This document shows, in pieces, positions 1-13,100 of a DNA stretch of 64,000 bases. The first letter of the stretch is position 1. Every line of letters starts with the position of its first letter. The notes under the pieces were generated by a model. That model had not been told where the DNA came from. It made no database searches and saw nothing but the letters and a program-made list of their open reading frames with translations. Source of the DNA: Membranipora membranacea (lineage: Eukaryota > Bryozoa > Gymnolaemata > Cheilostomatida > Membraniporidae). The stretch lies in contig OU612067.1 of the NCBI GenBank assembly GCA_914767715.1, positions 31,470,162 to 31,534,161 on the forward strand. The letters are read 5' to 3'. A program made the translations under genes and the position numbers.

Positions 1-2
1 AA

Positions 3-3000
3 AGAAAGGATTTACCTGCCGAAAATGTACCGGACACTAAAAAATCGATGGACAGTACATCTGAGGAACCAGCACTGCCCGAGGAACCGGCACTGCCCGA
101 GAAACCGGCACTGCCTGAGGAAAAGACTGAGAACAATGATCAGAAGAATTCTGAAAATGAATCCCCTGCGGTTGCCCAAAAAAAGAAAAAAAGAAGAAGA
201 AAACGTAAAGCAACTCCAGACAGTGACTCGAAAATTGAACCATCCAACAAGGACAGAGTCGAAAAACAGACTGAGGAACCAGCACTGCCCGAGGGAAAGC
301 TTGAAAGCGATGATCAGAAGAATTCTGAAAATAAACCCCCTGCAGTTGCCAAAGAAAAGAGAAAAAGAAGAAAACCTAAAGCAACTCCAGACAGTGACTC
401 GAAATTTGAACCATCAGACAAGGACAGAGATGAAAAACAGACTGATACTGAAGCCAGTAGCAGTATAGAGCGCTCACAGCTAGCCAACCTCGATACAAGT
501 AAGCCCAAACTTAGACTCAATACTGAAGGCTTTGATGAAATAGTCCCAGGTACAGACTCTGAGGAACTCGCAGGTAAAACTACATCATTTTGTAAAGCTG
601 AACCTCTGAGTCCTGACACTAAAGAGTTCAGACCTCGCAAGTCTGGTACACAGAGATCGGCGAAGAAGAATACAAACTATGAGACGGTGATGGAGACGCC
701 CCCAGCTTCGTCTCCTGTAAATGATGTTGGAGCCAAGTCTAATGAAGATGAAGCTACAGGTAGTGTCATAGGCGTGACAATCTACCCACAATGTAGTTGT
801 AATCGTAGTTGATTAGAGTTCAGACGTTAGCGACAGTGTCAAAAGACAAAGCTTGAATTTTTCAGTCACACAAAAAAAGTATGCGAGGCTACTGGCTACC
901 ACTGAATCTGAATGACAGCTTAAACCACTGCTGACACAGCTGGGCTTTGCCCAGCAGAGCCACCAGTCAGAAATTTAAATAGAGAGTTGAGGCATCAAAA
1001 CATCTAGCTGAGATCCAACACTAATAAAAGTGTTGGATCTCAGCTAGATTTTAAAGGCACCTGATTGGTCAGCAACAACATTAGTCATCACTTATGGTGG
1101 ATGGCTGGGAAGAAGATACTCCTTGCATTTTGAGAGCTCTTATAACTCCATGCCAAGCTACTGGCTGGATGTTTTCATACCACAACTCTCAATTTAAATT
1201 TTTGACTGGTGGTGGCTCTGCTGGGCAAAGCCCAGCTGTGTCAGCAGTGGTTTAAAGTTCCCAAAAGGATTAATTATAATTGTTGTATGTCTTTATATCT
1301 GATTAATGTAGATGCTAGTCGGGATGGCTTAGTTATGGATATAGTACCATCATCACAAGATGAATCGACACCTGACAGGTCTGACTCTATGGGTAAGTAT
1401 AGGAATCCGCTTGAGAGCTCAACTTTGATCTAGGTGTATATTGGCTCACAACGCTGATATCCTGTGGTTGGTTTTGGTAATTGCTGATGCTTTTGGCTGC
1501 CTTGAAAGATCCGGTATGATTAAGGTTGGCTTTGATAATTTTGCATTACTTGGTGGCTATTGGCATGACCAATCAGTATTATGAAAGGCCTGCTAAATAC
1601 AGAAATGGAAAATAAAGCTGTCATGTCAGACTATTTTGGTGTGTATTGGTATATTGTAGTCTTGTAACTCGTTTGTCTCTGTGATCTTTAGTCACCGTTA
1701 TGTGTCTGCTACACTTTTTTCGTTTCATCCTTGTTGTGTTATGCAGTATTGCTTGCTATCAATGCTAACCTTGTGTGTGCAAATATGATTTCACCTGAAC
1801 AATATTGAAATTCTAATATTTTATTGCACTGTCGATGCATGCTTTCTAGTGATTGTGAAACTGCAACCATCAAATCTAACTGATCGCGACCAACATTAAA
1901 TGCATGCTATTCAGTGTGACGCTTTGGCTTTGCTTTTCTAGAGCTTGATGCTAAAAGTAGCCCATTGGCGTCCTCAACTAAGATTCACGGTGATCAATAT
2001 GCTGAAAGCACAACGTCCACCGGGTCCTCAATCTCTTTGTTTGACGTCTTTTCTCAGCCCCAGCCCCTTCACTCTAACACTGTGCCTTCAGTGGGTTCAG
2101 CAAATTTTGACGATGACAATCCACCAAGTATGGATCATGACAACTCCAAAGTCCCAGACCTTCTTTACATTGAACGGTATCAAAAAGCAAAAGCGAAACA
2201 ACCCGCTTCAAACATCCCTACTGAAGCAGATGATGTAGCTGATTTTACATCATTCTATACTGCTATTGAGCTCAGCCAAGACATCTCTTTGGACCTGAGC
2301 GATTCACGACTAACTGAAATTGATGCAAAGCCACGCGAATCCCAACATGAAATATCAAACATCTTGAGTAAATGTGGCAGTAAATCTACTCAGGCTGCTA
2401 ATAACTTGTCTAATGTCAGTAAACCCGAGGTGCGTGGAAGCCAGTTGAATGCCAAGCTCTTCTCTGTTGCTGCTAAACAAAGGTCTGTCAAGCTAGACCG
2501 AAAGAGCATTTCTTACCATGAACCTGAGGCCGAGCCTCAGCCCCCATTCAACAAACCAAAACCTCTAATGGCCGATGCTATAACAAGTCCGATCAAACAT
2601 ATATCGCTGCCCGACCTAGCTACTTCTAGACCGTGCAATATTACGCTCTCGCCATGCAAAGATGTTGAATTGATCATGAAACCACCTCGTCTTGCTGATT
2701 ACAATCCAGTAAGCCTCAAAGATATGCTCAACATTAATCCTGGTGCTAAAGTGACACCGATCATTTCAGCTTCCAAAATTCTGAGTAGCTCTGATAATGC
2801 TGATGGGATTAGATCTGTCAAACCTAAAGATGGCAGGATTTTGGGTAGCCTTGATGATGCCAAAGTCACAATGATAGACTCTGTCAACCCTGCCGGCCGC
2901 AAAATCTCTAGTAGCTCTGGTGATGCATGGTTTGATTGGTCTGATGATTCAGTGTCAAGTTTTAAAACTGCCAATTCTCAAGTCGCTGCTTCTGAGGAAA

Positions 3001-6000
3001 CTAACATAGCTTATAAACCTGCAGCGGGTAACACATAACTACAGCAGTTTGATCAATTTTTCCTTCATCGTTAAACAACCCCATCGGTTTGGTCAAATGT
3101 AACAAATCTAGTGCTCAGTCAGCTGTTGCATTTTGTGGCATTCCATTGTGAACACTCCTGTTCTAAGAGGAAAGGAATGTTCATAATTGAATACCACATT
3201 ACAATTTGCACCAGGTTGAGTACGTTTACTAAATGTAACCAATCAGAAGGGTGTATTTCTAGGAACAAGGAAAATTGATCAAACTCTAATAATCTTCTGC
3301 ACATATGGCACACTAGACTTGTCACGCGGCTATAAAACAAAACAAAGAAGTAGCCGTATGACAAAGCTAATGGCACACTGTTACATGAGTTCTCATGGAT
3401 CATAACCTATGTACTTCATCACACCAAAGTCACTACAATCATAATCTCTTCAAAGATCTACACGAACTGATCCATAGTACTCATGTATCGGTACAAGTCA
3501 AAAACCAGCATTTCTTTCTAATAATGTCTTGTTTGATATCAATGCGATTGGTAGTACATGTAGTAATGCATGTGATACGGTATGTAGTAATGCATGTGAT
3601 AGGGTATGTAGTTGTGCACACTGTAATGCATGTGGTAGTGCATGTATTAATGCATGCAAGAAGTCTCTTTTCTGTATTTTCCTTTCTCACCCTTATAATG
3701 ATGTGTGGATTACCTGTAAAGATTGGCTCGATGAGTCTAGTAATTGCTTCACCTTAGTCTTATTTCTGCCTCTCGATATTAGACACCGCACTGGGTTCTT
3801 CATTACCATTACTTGAGTTGTTTCTATTACATCAGAAGTTGAGAAGCTAAGTTCTTCAGAAGACGGCGGAATCACAGAGATAGTGGACATATCCCGATCT
3901 GAACAGAATTCACAAAGTAACTCGCCTGTACGTTCTTTGTTTATTAACTTGTTTTATCACCAACACTTTGAAGGCTCTCTTTTCACTGTTAATGTTCATT
4001 CTGATTGGCTCATAATGACATCATGTCTTTCACATTGGCTATTTGAAATCCATAAAGGTTATATCAATGATGAAATGACGGTAACGGTACTTTGTCAAAA
4101 ATTGAGAAATTAAGCGAAATATGCCCAAAGAGCAAAATATATTGTATTGCCACATGGATATTATTTTGTTTCATGTTTTTTACTGTGCCTTTTATCATTC
4201 AAAGGAATTGGTGAAGCAAGATGATATTATGGTTTCACCTAAGACTTCAAGGTCAAACGGGGAATCATCTCGAACTCCGACCCGCACCACTCCTGTTGGC
4301 ACACCTAAGTCTGGTGGAAAAACTCCTACATCTGGTGGTAGAACTCCAAGGTCAAGGACTAGGGAGACCAAATACGGAGTACAAGAAGGTGAGCCTAGTC
4401 CTCATTAGTTTATTATGTCAAGTTTGTATAAGGTGTGATATTACATGTTATGGCCTTATCGAGATTGCTGAAGCCTTTTTGTACATTCATGTTCGATCAA
4501 TCAATAGATATGTTAAATATTCTAGTAGATTAATGAAGATCTGAAAATTGCAAAAATTCTCATCAAAAATTATTCATGATCACATTTTGTTTGTTTGAGG
4601 AAGCGCATGACTATAGCTCATGTGAAACTTTTGGCGCCCTACATCGACATATGAAATTTGTTAAAGGAAAAGTTCTTGAGAAGTTAGTTGATAAGTTTAC
4701 AAAGGCGAAATCTCCAACCGCATCTGACCGAAGACCCGGTGCTGATACCACACCAACAACTAAGAGAAGTAAGCGAGCTGCTACTTCTGCAGCTAAGGCG
4801 GGTAGATCTACGCCCGCATCAACAACTGATGACTTCATTATCGAGCCATTCTCTTCATCAAACTTAGACATTGGAGTACCAAAGATTATCATATCATCTA
4901 AAGATATAGAGGCTAGTACACGTCAGGAACTAACCAAGTCTGACTCCGTAGTCGATGAGACAGATTCTAGTCATTCTAAAAAGAAAACAACTCCTGAAGC
5001 TCGCAAGAAAACTCGCAGGAAAACTAAAGAATTGTCACCCTACAATGAGACGCCGCTTCTCATATTATCTAAAATTCCTGTAAGTAAGATACACTGGAGC
5101 TTTTGGAAGTGCAAGACTTTATTGCGGATTGCTGATTTTTTGCATCGAGCAAAGTTCATAAATACAAGCAAGACAATTTGAGCTGGCTGAAGGTTTCAGT
5201 TTGCTGCCTCAGAACATAAAGTTTTGTCACTTGAAGATAAGTGGGTTTTCCAAAGTCAAGATAACCTCACTTGTGCACAGGCATTAAACATGTCAAAGTT
5301 GGTCAATGATTGGGTAGTTTGCTGACGCTTTTGTGTTGACTGTCTCAATATATCCTAACTATGGCTCCTAATGAGATCAATGTTTTTTGATGGAGCAGTC
5401 TTGAATGTCACCGATCTAATCAACTACACACCAAGGTTTCCTGGATGGAATCCCGGTATGCAGGTAGCCATTTCCATAAAAATCAGTTATTATTAGTCAA
5501 TGTTTGTTCTTATCAGATATCGGTTCCGTCCAGCACAGAAAAGACAGATCTAGATTTAGAGTTATCTACTATACACGGCTCACAGAGTACAGCAGACGAT
5601 GAGGTCAGTCCATATAACCTTTTCATTTCTCTAAATTTGTTCACATATTTGGGGAGTATCAGGAAAAAGTAATCATTTATTTTATTCCTTTCTCCATGCC
5701 TAGATAAAGCTCGATCCAATTTCCCAGCATTCTTAATTTCTCCCCTTTGAGTCGGTGGCGACCTGATATATAGGTAAATTGGCTCATATTTGATCTGTCA
5801 ATGCCATTATACAAAGTGAAAATGTTGCTGCTAGCAGAAGGCAGCAGGAGAAGTATACACCCAAGGGTGCTGGGGCCGGAACAATCAACCTTGAGAGCTC
5901 CCCCAGTGGGACCCACAACTCCTGCGGCACTAATTGCCTGGCGTTGAAAAGCAAACGCGCTAGCCGATTGCGCCATCTCACCATCCCCTAAAAGAATGGG

Positions 6001-8884
6001 TTGATGGCGCTAATTACATAGCCTGCTATTTACTACTCGGAGTTGTGTTCTCTCATCCCACAGCACATTCCAATCCACCATTGCCACCCTATAAACACAG
6101 CGTGCGTGTTAGGGTTACTGGCCTAACATGGCCCATCGCTGGGCTATAGCCAACCCATACTTTGATGAACCTTGTGATAAGTTGTGTTTTTGATATGTTT
6201 AGGATTCCCAGGTTGAGAGGACTGTTGGGCGCCGTTCACTGAGAGCACGAGCAACAGAATCCAGTAAGACTGCTGAGCTTAATCTGCCAACAAGAACAAG
6301 GCGCTCATTAAGGAGAGATAACTCGGGTCACGCCTCGGACACTCAGGTTAGTTTTGCTCTATGTGTTTTAGTAGGAAGCTACATTTATGTCTCATTCGGA
6401 CATAACAACCTGGTAGCATACCTAAATATGTCACATTCAAACTGTCTGCAAATTAATCTAACCTGGATGAGTAAATGTGAGAGAGTATAGTACCGCTAGT
6501 TTGGGGTTGACTTTATGATAGCTGGCAAGATGGGAGTGGAGTCTGTATAATGTAAATTTCTCTCGTTCTCACCTAGCCGGCTGTATCGTTAGCAGGTAGC
6601 CGTGAATGTGATTTTAGCTTTTTCCTGTGAGTACTTTGCTTCTCTAGGGTAGTTATATGTGGATTGAACTCAAACAAATTGGGGAGATAGCCTATACCTC
6701 AAGAGAACAGTTCCTTTGCTACTATACCCATTCATCTGTTCCGCTAAATCAGACTTAAGCCACTTTTAGCGAAACGCATCTTCAAGACTCTCTCGGCAAT
6801 GATAGCCTTGACGTATATATGGCTCTCGTCTAAAAAATTATTTTTTTATCAGTCACAGAATGAGGCCTCAGAAGCAGAGGCACCCGCTCGCCGATCCACT
6901 CGCCCAAAGAAGTCTACACCTACCATCCCCTCTGTGGGTAAGCCCAGTACGTCTCGGGGCCGGCGATCTCTGCCTGCTGCACTGCTGAGGGACGGTATGG
7001 AGAGTGATACTAGTGTGGAAGAGCCAAGGTTATCTCGAAGTAGTCTACTCGTCAAGGGCACAGCAGAGCAGGATAAGAAAACTACTAATGAAGTAAGTAC
7101 TGATAACTATGAGTCAACACAACATTTGGAGTATCTTTATGTTGATAAAGATGTTCAATAGCAGCGTAATAAATGCACCGCATCCATATTCTATGGCTAG
7201 CTAGTCCTCACATAAATAATTGAAAAGTAGTTTGTTACTTGGTACACAATACCTGGTTATCATAAACAAAGTGGCCTGCTTATTGAAACTATGTGACAGA
7301 TGATGTCCAACTGGACTTGGATAATTCCCCAGAAATAATAGATTGATGTCAGCCGCTCTTGGAGTTACTGTCATTATTCACACTGTTACATGCAAGTTGT
7401 CCAGCAGTGTATTTCTTTGCCAATGCACTCATAAAACAATTTTTTTTCTAATTACAGACAAGTTCTGACGAAATTTCATCTCAGGATTCGTCTATCCCCG
7501 CTAGAAAATCATCTCGGACTAGTCTACCAGCAGGTAAAAGCAGACGATCCACTATTCTACCTGCCAGTAAGAAACTTATGGAGGATATCATCGAGAATAC
7601 TGGCTCTGAGCAAAGTGACACTACACAGGTAATACTAATACTTCGAGATACGCAGTTATGACTTACTTATGACACAGAGAATAATTGTGATTATAGCTAT
7701 GCTCGTACTTACTTATCTTACTGACTTGCCCCTGTTTGGGCCGTGGGGGCCAAGAGTCTGGGGGGCTTAGACTTACTATCTTACTTTGATCGTGGGTGTG
7801 CTGTGCACTGTAAGCACTTAAATGCAAATAAACTGAAAAATATCAGTACATGTTACCCCTCGTCGCTCTAGTCGATCACAAACCTGACCTAAGTACGACT
7901 TAAGGTGAAATGTCTTACCCATTAGGTCAAATTCATTCTTAATTATTACTTCTATGTTTTCATTCAAGACCTGTATAATCTAGTACCTTAATCAGATGTC
8001 ACTCATAATTCAGTTGTTCACTAGCCTCCTGAGTTGGACGTTATTTACCATTATTAGGAGGAGCCAGCAAAGAAATCTAAGCTAACTCGAGCCGCTCTGG
8101 CCACCCTGTCGACCTCAACCTCACCACCTGCAGTGGCTCAGATCAGGAAGAGGCACTCATCTGATGAATCTAACACTACTAACAACACTAACGCCAGTAA
8201 CTATAGCTTCAGAAAAAGGAGATCTGTACAACCTAGCTCCAGCAGGTATGATGAATGAGTGAAATATAACATGACTGCTATCCTCATGTGTATAGGACAA
8301 AATATAGTGCAGCAGTTACTGCATGAAATTGTCCCTGATTCAAAAGTGTCCACGGGCAAACATCTCTGTGAAAGATTGTGGCCACCAAGTGAGCTTACAC
8401 AGTATGTTGAGGGATATCACTGTATTCTGTATTACTTGTTTATTATTTTACAGCAGTAGACTAGAGATACCCTCATCAGCGAGAAAATCTCGTCGTCTCT
8501 CTGTGTCATCTACAGAGTCCACTCGTGTTCTCAGAAACGTATGTATTGTTAAGCTCTGGCCAGACACAGCGATTTTTACGTCTTTTTTGAGTCCTAAGTG
8601 GTTAATCGGTGGGAATACGGTTAGGTTGTTTTTTTGCTCTAGTGAGCTGGCCAATGCTGTGATTGATCGAATGTTGATTGGTTGTTGCAATAGATACTCA
8701 GTTCAACAGTCATCTATCACCACGTGACAGGCGATCAAAAATGGAGGAGTTGATAATATCTGTATATAAATCACATCTTCCTATTTATGATAAAAGAGGA
8801 CAAAAATTACAAATAGATGAGTGGTGTTGTAGTGAAATAATGGAGGGTAATAGCTGTAGAGCTTGGAAATGGAAGCTATCCTGA
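3..8884 (+). CDS. Large basic, Ser/Thr/Lys-rich probable nuclear protein, 3' part (13 exons, 5' end outside window)
   Basis: Exons read as 3-759, 1312-1392, 1942-3027, 3836-3927, 4205-4388, 4667-5079, 5517-5603, 6203-6346, 6853-7092, 7458-7628, 8058-8245, 8454-8538 and 8702-8884. Phases match at every junction, giving 1,236 residues plus stop. The frame is open to the left edge, so the N-terminus is missing; the first in-window ATG is at 48. The protein is low in complexity, with basic clusters (KKKKRRRKRK, KRKRRKPK, RTPRSRTRE, RRSLRAR, ARKSSRTS) alternating with acidic, Ser/Thr-rich stretches, as in chromatin-associated scaffold proteins. That role is inferred from composition only. Exon 1 has an internal duplication. 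The last exon encodes a short segment that may be MADF-like. The exon 6 acceptor (4667) was chosen because an earlier AG at 4598-4599 gives an immediate stop in the required phase. I do not recognise an orthologue. Confidence 0.7.
920..1255. mobile_element. Foldback MITE with TTAA ends
   Basis: The first about 70 bases (TTAAACCACTGCTGACACAG...) reappear as the reverse complement at the right end (...CTGTGTCAGCAGTGGTTTAA), differing by a 3-base indel and a few substitutions. TTAA at both outer ends is what piggyBac-type transposons leave as a target duplication. The centre carries a second, perfect 21-bp stem (1002-1022 with 1029-1049, loop of six), and each outer arm contains its own small palindrome (GCTGGGC TTT GCCCAGC). 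No coding capacity. It lies in intron 1 of the basic protein gene. Confidence 0.8.
3540..3665. repeat. Degenerate minisatellite
   Basis: Imperfect tandem copies of a unit like GTAGTAATGCATGTGATA, rich in ATGCATGY motifs, inside the intron between exons 3 and 4 of the basic protein gene. The repetitive Cys/Val/His-rich translations of this stretch come from the repeat and are not a gene. Confidence 0.6.
5840..6180 (-). mobile_element. tRNA-derived SINE, family A, copy 1
   Basis: On the minus strand this matches the copy at 11,455-11,797. Shared parts are a leader (GGTGGCAATGGTGGATTGGA, then ACACAACTCCGAGTAGT) and a tRNA-like head beginning GATGGTGAGATGGCGCAATC, followed by GCCGCAGGAGTTGTGGGTCC and a GGGTGTATAC end. 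The head contains an A-box-like TGGCGCAATCGG; the B box is damaged. It sits in intron 7 of the basic protein gene. Outer ends are approximate. Confidence 0.75.
8702..8884 (+). CDS. Terminal exon of the basic protein gene, partial MADF-like segment
   Basis: Acceptor ends at 8701 (tactcag) and continues in phase 0 from the exon ending at 8538; stop TGA is at 8882-8884. The 60 residues include MEELIISVYKSHLPIYDKRG, then a Trp about nine residues on and a CRAWKWKLS end. MADF domains (DNA-binding, Myb-related) typically show LI-x2-V near the start, LYD about ten residues later, then a Trp and a C-x-x-x-W-K-x-L motif. The likeness is partial and the segment is shorter than a full MADF domain of about 80-90 residues, so it may be a decayed or truncated copy, or chance. 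Confidence 0.45.
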   Translation, partial: FNSHLSPRDRRSKMEELIISVYKSHLPIYDKRGQKLQIDEWCCSEIMEGNSCRAWKWKLS

Positions 8885-10121
8885 CATGACATCCATAGTA
8901 TAGCATAGGAAAATCGATTTTACAGAAGACAGAAATTCAAAAGTGAAAGCACATTTACTATGGTCTTTGTTTGCCCTTGAATCTCATTGGTCAATATTGC
9001 CATCTGACCTATGACCCCATTTAAATCAACAGACCATTTTGTTTCGGGCTGTGTAGCATTCTGAGATAGGCCGACCCTCCCTATCCAGGCCCTCGACCTG
9101 TAATTAAATCCCTGTGTATAGTCACAGCTTTATTGTCCTCATACTTACTTCTGTCATCAAAGACATCGGATATACAAATTATATGTTGTGTTGTGAGTTA
9201 TCATCGTCGATTGAAACCAGAAAAGTGCATTATGGGAAACCTTTGTTAAGAAACTGCTATTTACCTTTTGAATCTGTCGATGATGTTGGGAGTTATGTTA
9301 CTTTTTAGAAAACAAAGTAAGCCAACAAAATAAGAAACTAGAGAGAGATTCGGCTGAAAGGAGAACACCAACAATCAAAGCTTTAGCAGGAGCCCATACT
9401 TGTATTACTCGCCGAAATAGTATGGATGACTAGTCGAAGGACATGGATGAATATCACTTTCAGAAGATTAATTCAGCATCACATCAAATAGTGTCATGCA
9501 TTAAACTTACATGTGTGCATTTAACCACCAACAGGAGGTGAAACAAGAAAACACTGCAGAACAATTTTGCAAACATGAAAAATAAATAGTGGGTTGTGGT
9601 ATTGTTTATCTAGTATCATAAGTTCTGGATATCTGCTTTTATTTGTTGTACACATGAAAAAGAATTTATAGCGAGATGCTTTTTCACGAATTTAGTTTGA
9701 ATAATATATAATTAAGTTCAATAAACTAGATGCAAAGCCAAATGACTTATTCCTAATTGAATAAGTGCAGTAGCATGGGAAATAACGTGTATTATCTATA
9801 GCACAACATGACTTTTTAAAAAGCCAGTACTTGGCGTGAGTTCATGTAGCCAGAATTTCAGGCAGTTTGTCTTTGCTATCATCAGCTGCATTTAGTATAG
9901 TATAGTATATTAAGTCTCTCGGATAATCCCTTCTTGTTCGGAATATAATGTTACACTTCATGTCTTTGTTTATAACCCCAGATTCTACATACCCGGTATG
10001 TGCACTCCCCATTGTATTCCCTTATATAATCTATGGATTATAGATGATCTTGCACACCTGACAATTCCCAAATATAATTCTGTGTTAGTATTGTGACTAT
10101 TACAAGAACCTATATCAGTCC
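8885..10121. other. Intergenic region between the basic protein gene and the first collagen gene
   Basis: I see no conserved coding exon here. An AATAAA at 9580-9585 is a weak candidate poly(A) signal for the upstream gene. Open frames are short and lack splice support. Confidence 0.4.
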
Positions 10122-13100
10122 ATGATGGAGTCAAGCAAGCCCAAGCACCAGTACTCTCAGTATACCAGTCTGGGTACAGGAATCATCGGCAGCTTACTGC
10201 ACTTTATACTGGCCGGTCTGATAGTATATGGAGGACTGTACTCTATTCAAACTGCGGCAGAGCTGAGAGCAGAGATTGTGGCACTGAGAAAGGCGAGTCT
10301 ATAGATTCAAGCAATCAAACCCACCGCTTATCTTGTGATTTAGTTTTTTCCAAACAGCTACAGACTTCCATTTCTATTCTATTTAAATATCCCTCTATCC
10401 CAGAGGGAACAATTTTGGTCTAGGTCTAGATATGAATCTTACATTGAGAAAGAATATTATGATGAATGGTACATGTACCATAAAATCTTTCGTAATATAC
10501 AATAGATCAATCAATTGCACCCTCTCCCTGCTGTTTTTTTTTATAATCGTTCTTGCATGCTTCGAATTTGGTCTTTTTTACATAGACATAGTGGTTGTGA
10601 AGGATGGCACGCTGGGATTGGGGTTGTGTTTTTCGGAGTAATCTCCCTTGATTATTTACAGATGAGACCATACTTTTGCAAAGTTTTATATAAGCCATAA
10701 AGGAAGCAGATGAGACCTTTTGCTGTAAAAACTCCTCGGTTTCTGCTAACCACAATTGGTATTTTTATTCGGTAATCCATAATTCTGACCTATATGCTGA
10801 AATAAAAAAGTATCAAAAAATCTTAAATTTTGATACAATTAAAACTAAATAATAATACATTAAATTATAAAAACCTGATCAATCACAATGAAATTCAGTG
10901 TCAGGAAGGAAGGTGTCATGAAATATACAGCTAAATTTGTTTTGCAAAAACATTCCATATATATATTAAGTTATTGTATTAATATAGAATTGTTTTGTAT
11001 TAAAATAACATAAAATATATATATGTTTTCTGAATTTTTTTTCTGCAATCAATATTTTCAGGTTGGATTTATTTAATATTCAAAATTCAAAGCTGGAATA
11101 TTATTATTTCTCTTTATTTTAATGATATATTTATTATATTATAAAATATAATAAATATCAAATTATATTCGCAGTCAATCTTTGTCTCATAAAGTGGGTC
11201 AGCATAATCCGCCTATGAAATTACCCTCATTTTGTTTCTATCTTTATTGCTCTGGCTGCCGGACCAAAAAGTGTGATCTGCTCCAATCCAATGATAGCTT
11301 ATACAAAAAAGTGCCAATTTATGGTCTCATCTGTTCAGCGCCCCCTATAATAAGGGACAACTCCTGACACAACATTTCATTATGATTTTATTATATTGTT
11401 CAAACAATGTCACTGCTCCTGTCTTTTGCTGTTGTAGTCTTTTGCTTTTTGTTTCATAGGGTGGCAATGGTGGATTGGAATGTGCTGTGGGATGAGAGAA
11501 CACAACTCCGAGTAGTGAATAGCGGGCTATCTAATTAGCGCCATCGACCCATTCTTTTTTGGGGATGGTGAGATGGCGCAATCGGTTAGCGCGCTGGCTA
11601 TTCACTGCCAGGCGATTAGTGCCGCAGGAGTTGTAGTTCGAGCCCCACTGGGGGAGCTTTCATTGTTGATTGTTCCAGCCCCCAGCACCCTCGGGTGTAT
11701 ACCTCTCCAGGGACAACTCCTGACACAACATTTTATTATATTGTTCAAACAATCTCACTGCTCCTGTGTTTTGCTGTTTTAGTCTTTTGCTTTTTAGGTT
11801 TATCGCAGTTTAAATCCATCGCTGTTTAACACATGCGTTGTTTAAGTATCGCACTGTTCATAATACACACTTATATTATGCTCTGTCTATCTAATGTAGG
11901 AATGTGTGCGCGAGAAGATAATCCCAGATATAATAAGCAGTTCTAGCAAAAGAGAAATAATCTCTGATCCTAAAGCGATTTTATCGAGCCTGGTCAGGGG
12001 CCCTCCTGGTCCCCCCGGCCCTGCGGAATGTTTATGATTAATAATTGAAAACAAAACAGCTCAAATGATGGCATATGATGTATAGGCTGCTAAAGATTTG
12101 CCTATTGTTTCGTTTGATTGACTGCTTTTTTTTTGGGAATGGCTTAGTTAGCATTCCCTAACAAGGGTCTAGAAATCTACTGAGCAAAATTATTTATGCA
12201 ATGGTTACTCCAGACCTGAACCTATTTATTGATGATGGCAAGCAAAGCCATTAGTCTTCAGCTTATCGAGTACCAAAACTATCCCAAAATGCAATTTCTG
12301 ACATTTAGTATTAACTTTTCCAGGTACTCTTTTAATATTTATTTATGTAAAAGGGCGTTTAACAGGGTCTTACATAAACAAAAGCATATGGAATCTGTAT
12401 CATATATTTTTACAGGGGCAAAATGGGATAAATGGTATTCCAGGCACACCAGGGAAAGATTACTCCTCACTTACTCTGCTCAACGATGTCATTAATGAGA
12501 CTGTACAAAAAGGTACAGAATATAATATATTTAAAGTAGTCACACTGTCTAAACCTTCTGCTGTATATAGTATGTCAACCCAAATATAGAGGTAATTAAG
12601 TAAAGGCAGCTTTCAATAATACGTACTAAAAATTTGAAAGTGATTTGGGCTGAAAGATAGCAACATCATTATCTGTTATGCTACATTTATTGGCAAAGGA
12701 GAATTAACTGTTCCTAAAATGTCACCAGTCATTATTTATGGAACAGTCAATCAAGGAGTTGTCTCTAACTCCTTGAGTCAATTGACTTGTCTTTTTTCAT
12801 TCACAAAATATTTTTAAACGCATGGATTTACTACGTGAAAGGTTCCATTGAAAAAGTCTTGAAACTGTCCAGAACTACATGTGTCTTGTTTTTATTAACA
12901 GAGTGGAGTGAGCTCTCACAATCGATCCCGAACTATGGATGTGTTACATACATACGGTGGGGGAGAAACTCCTGCTCCTCCAGTTCACATCAGATATACA
13001 GAGGTTATATGGCTGGAGCTTCTTTTGACACTGGTGGTGGCGGAGCCAATTTTCAATGCTTGCCTTCAGACCCAGAAAATGACCCTCAAAGTCCTCAAAA

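Noticed and set aside
314-640. Antisense open frame of 108 codons opposite exon 1 of the basic protein
   Set aside because: Serine/leucine-rich shadow of the low-complexity plus-strand coding sequence; no splice or start support.
3481-3816. Cysteine/threonine-rich frames in both directions
   Set aside because: Translations of the ATGCATGT minisatellite inside an intron.
9114-9308. Additional downstream exon completing the MADF-like domain
   Set aside because: The frame lacks MADF motifs and has no acceptor in phase with 8,884.
11573-11782. Open frame starting MAQSVSALAIHCQAI, with similar frames at 5,677-5,984 and 17,131-17,340
   Set aside because: All three are translations of the family A SINE tRNA-like head; the similarity is nucleotide repeat identity, not a protein family.
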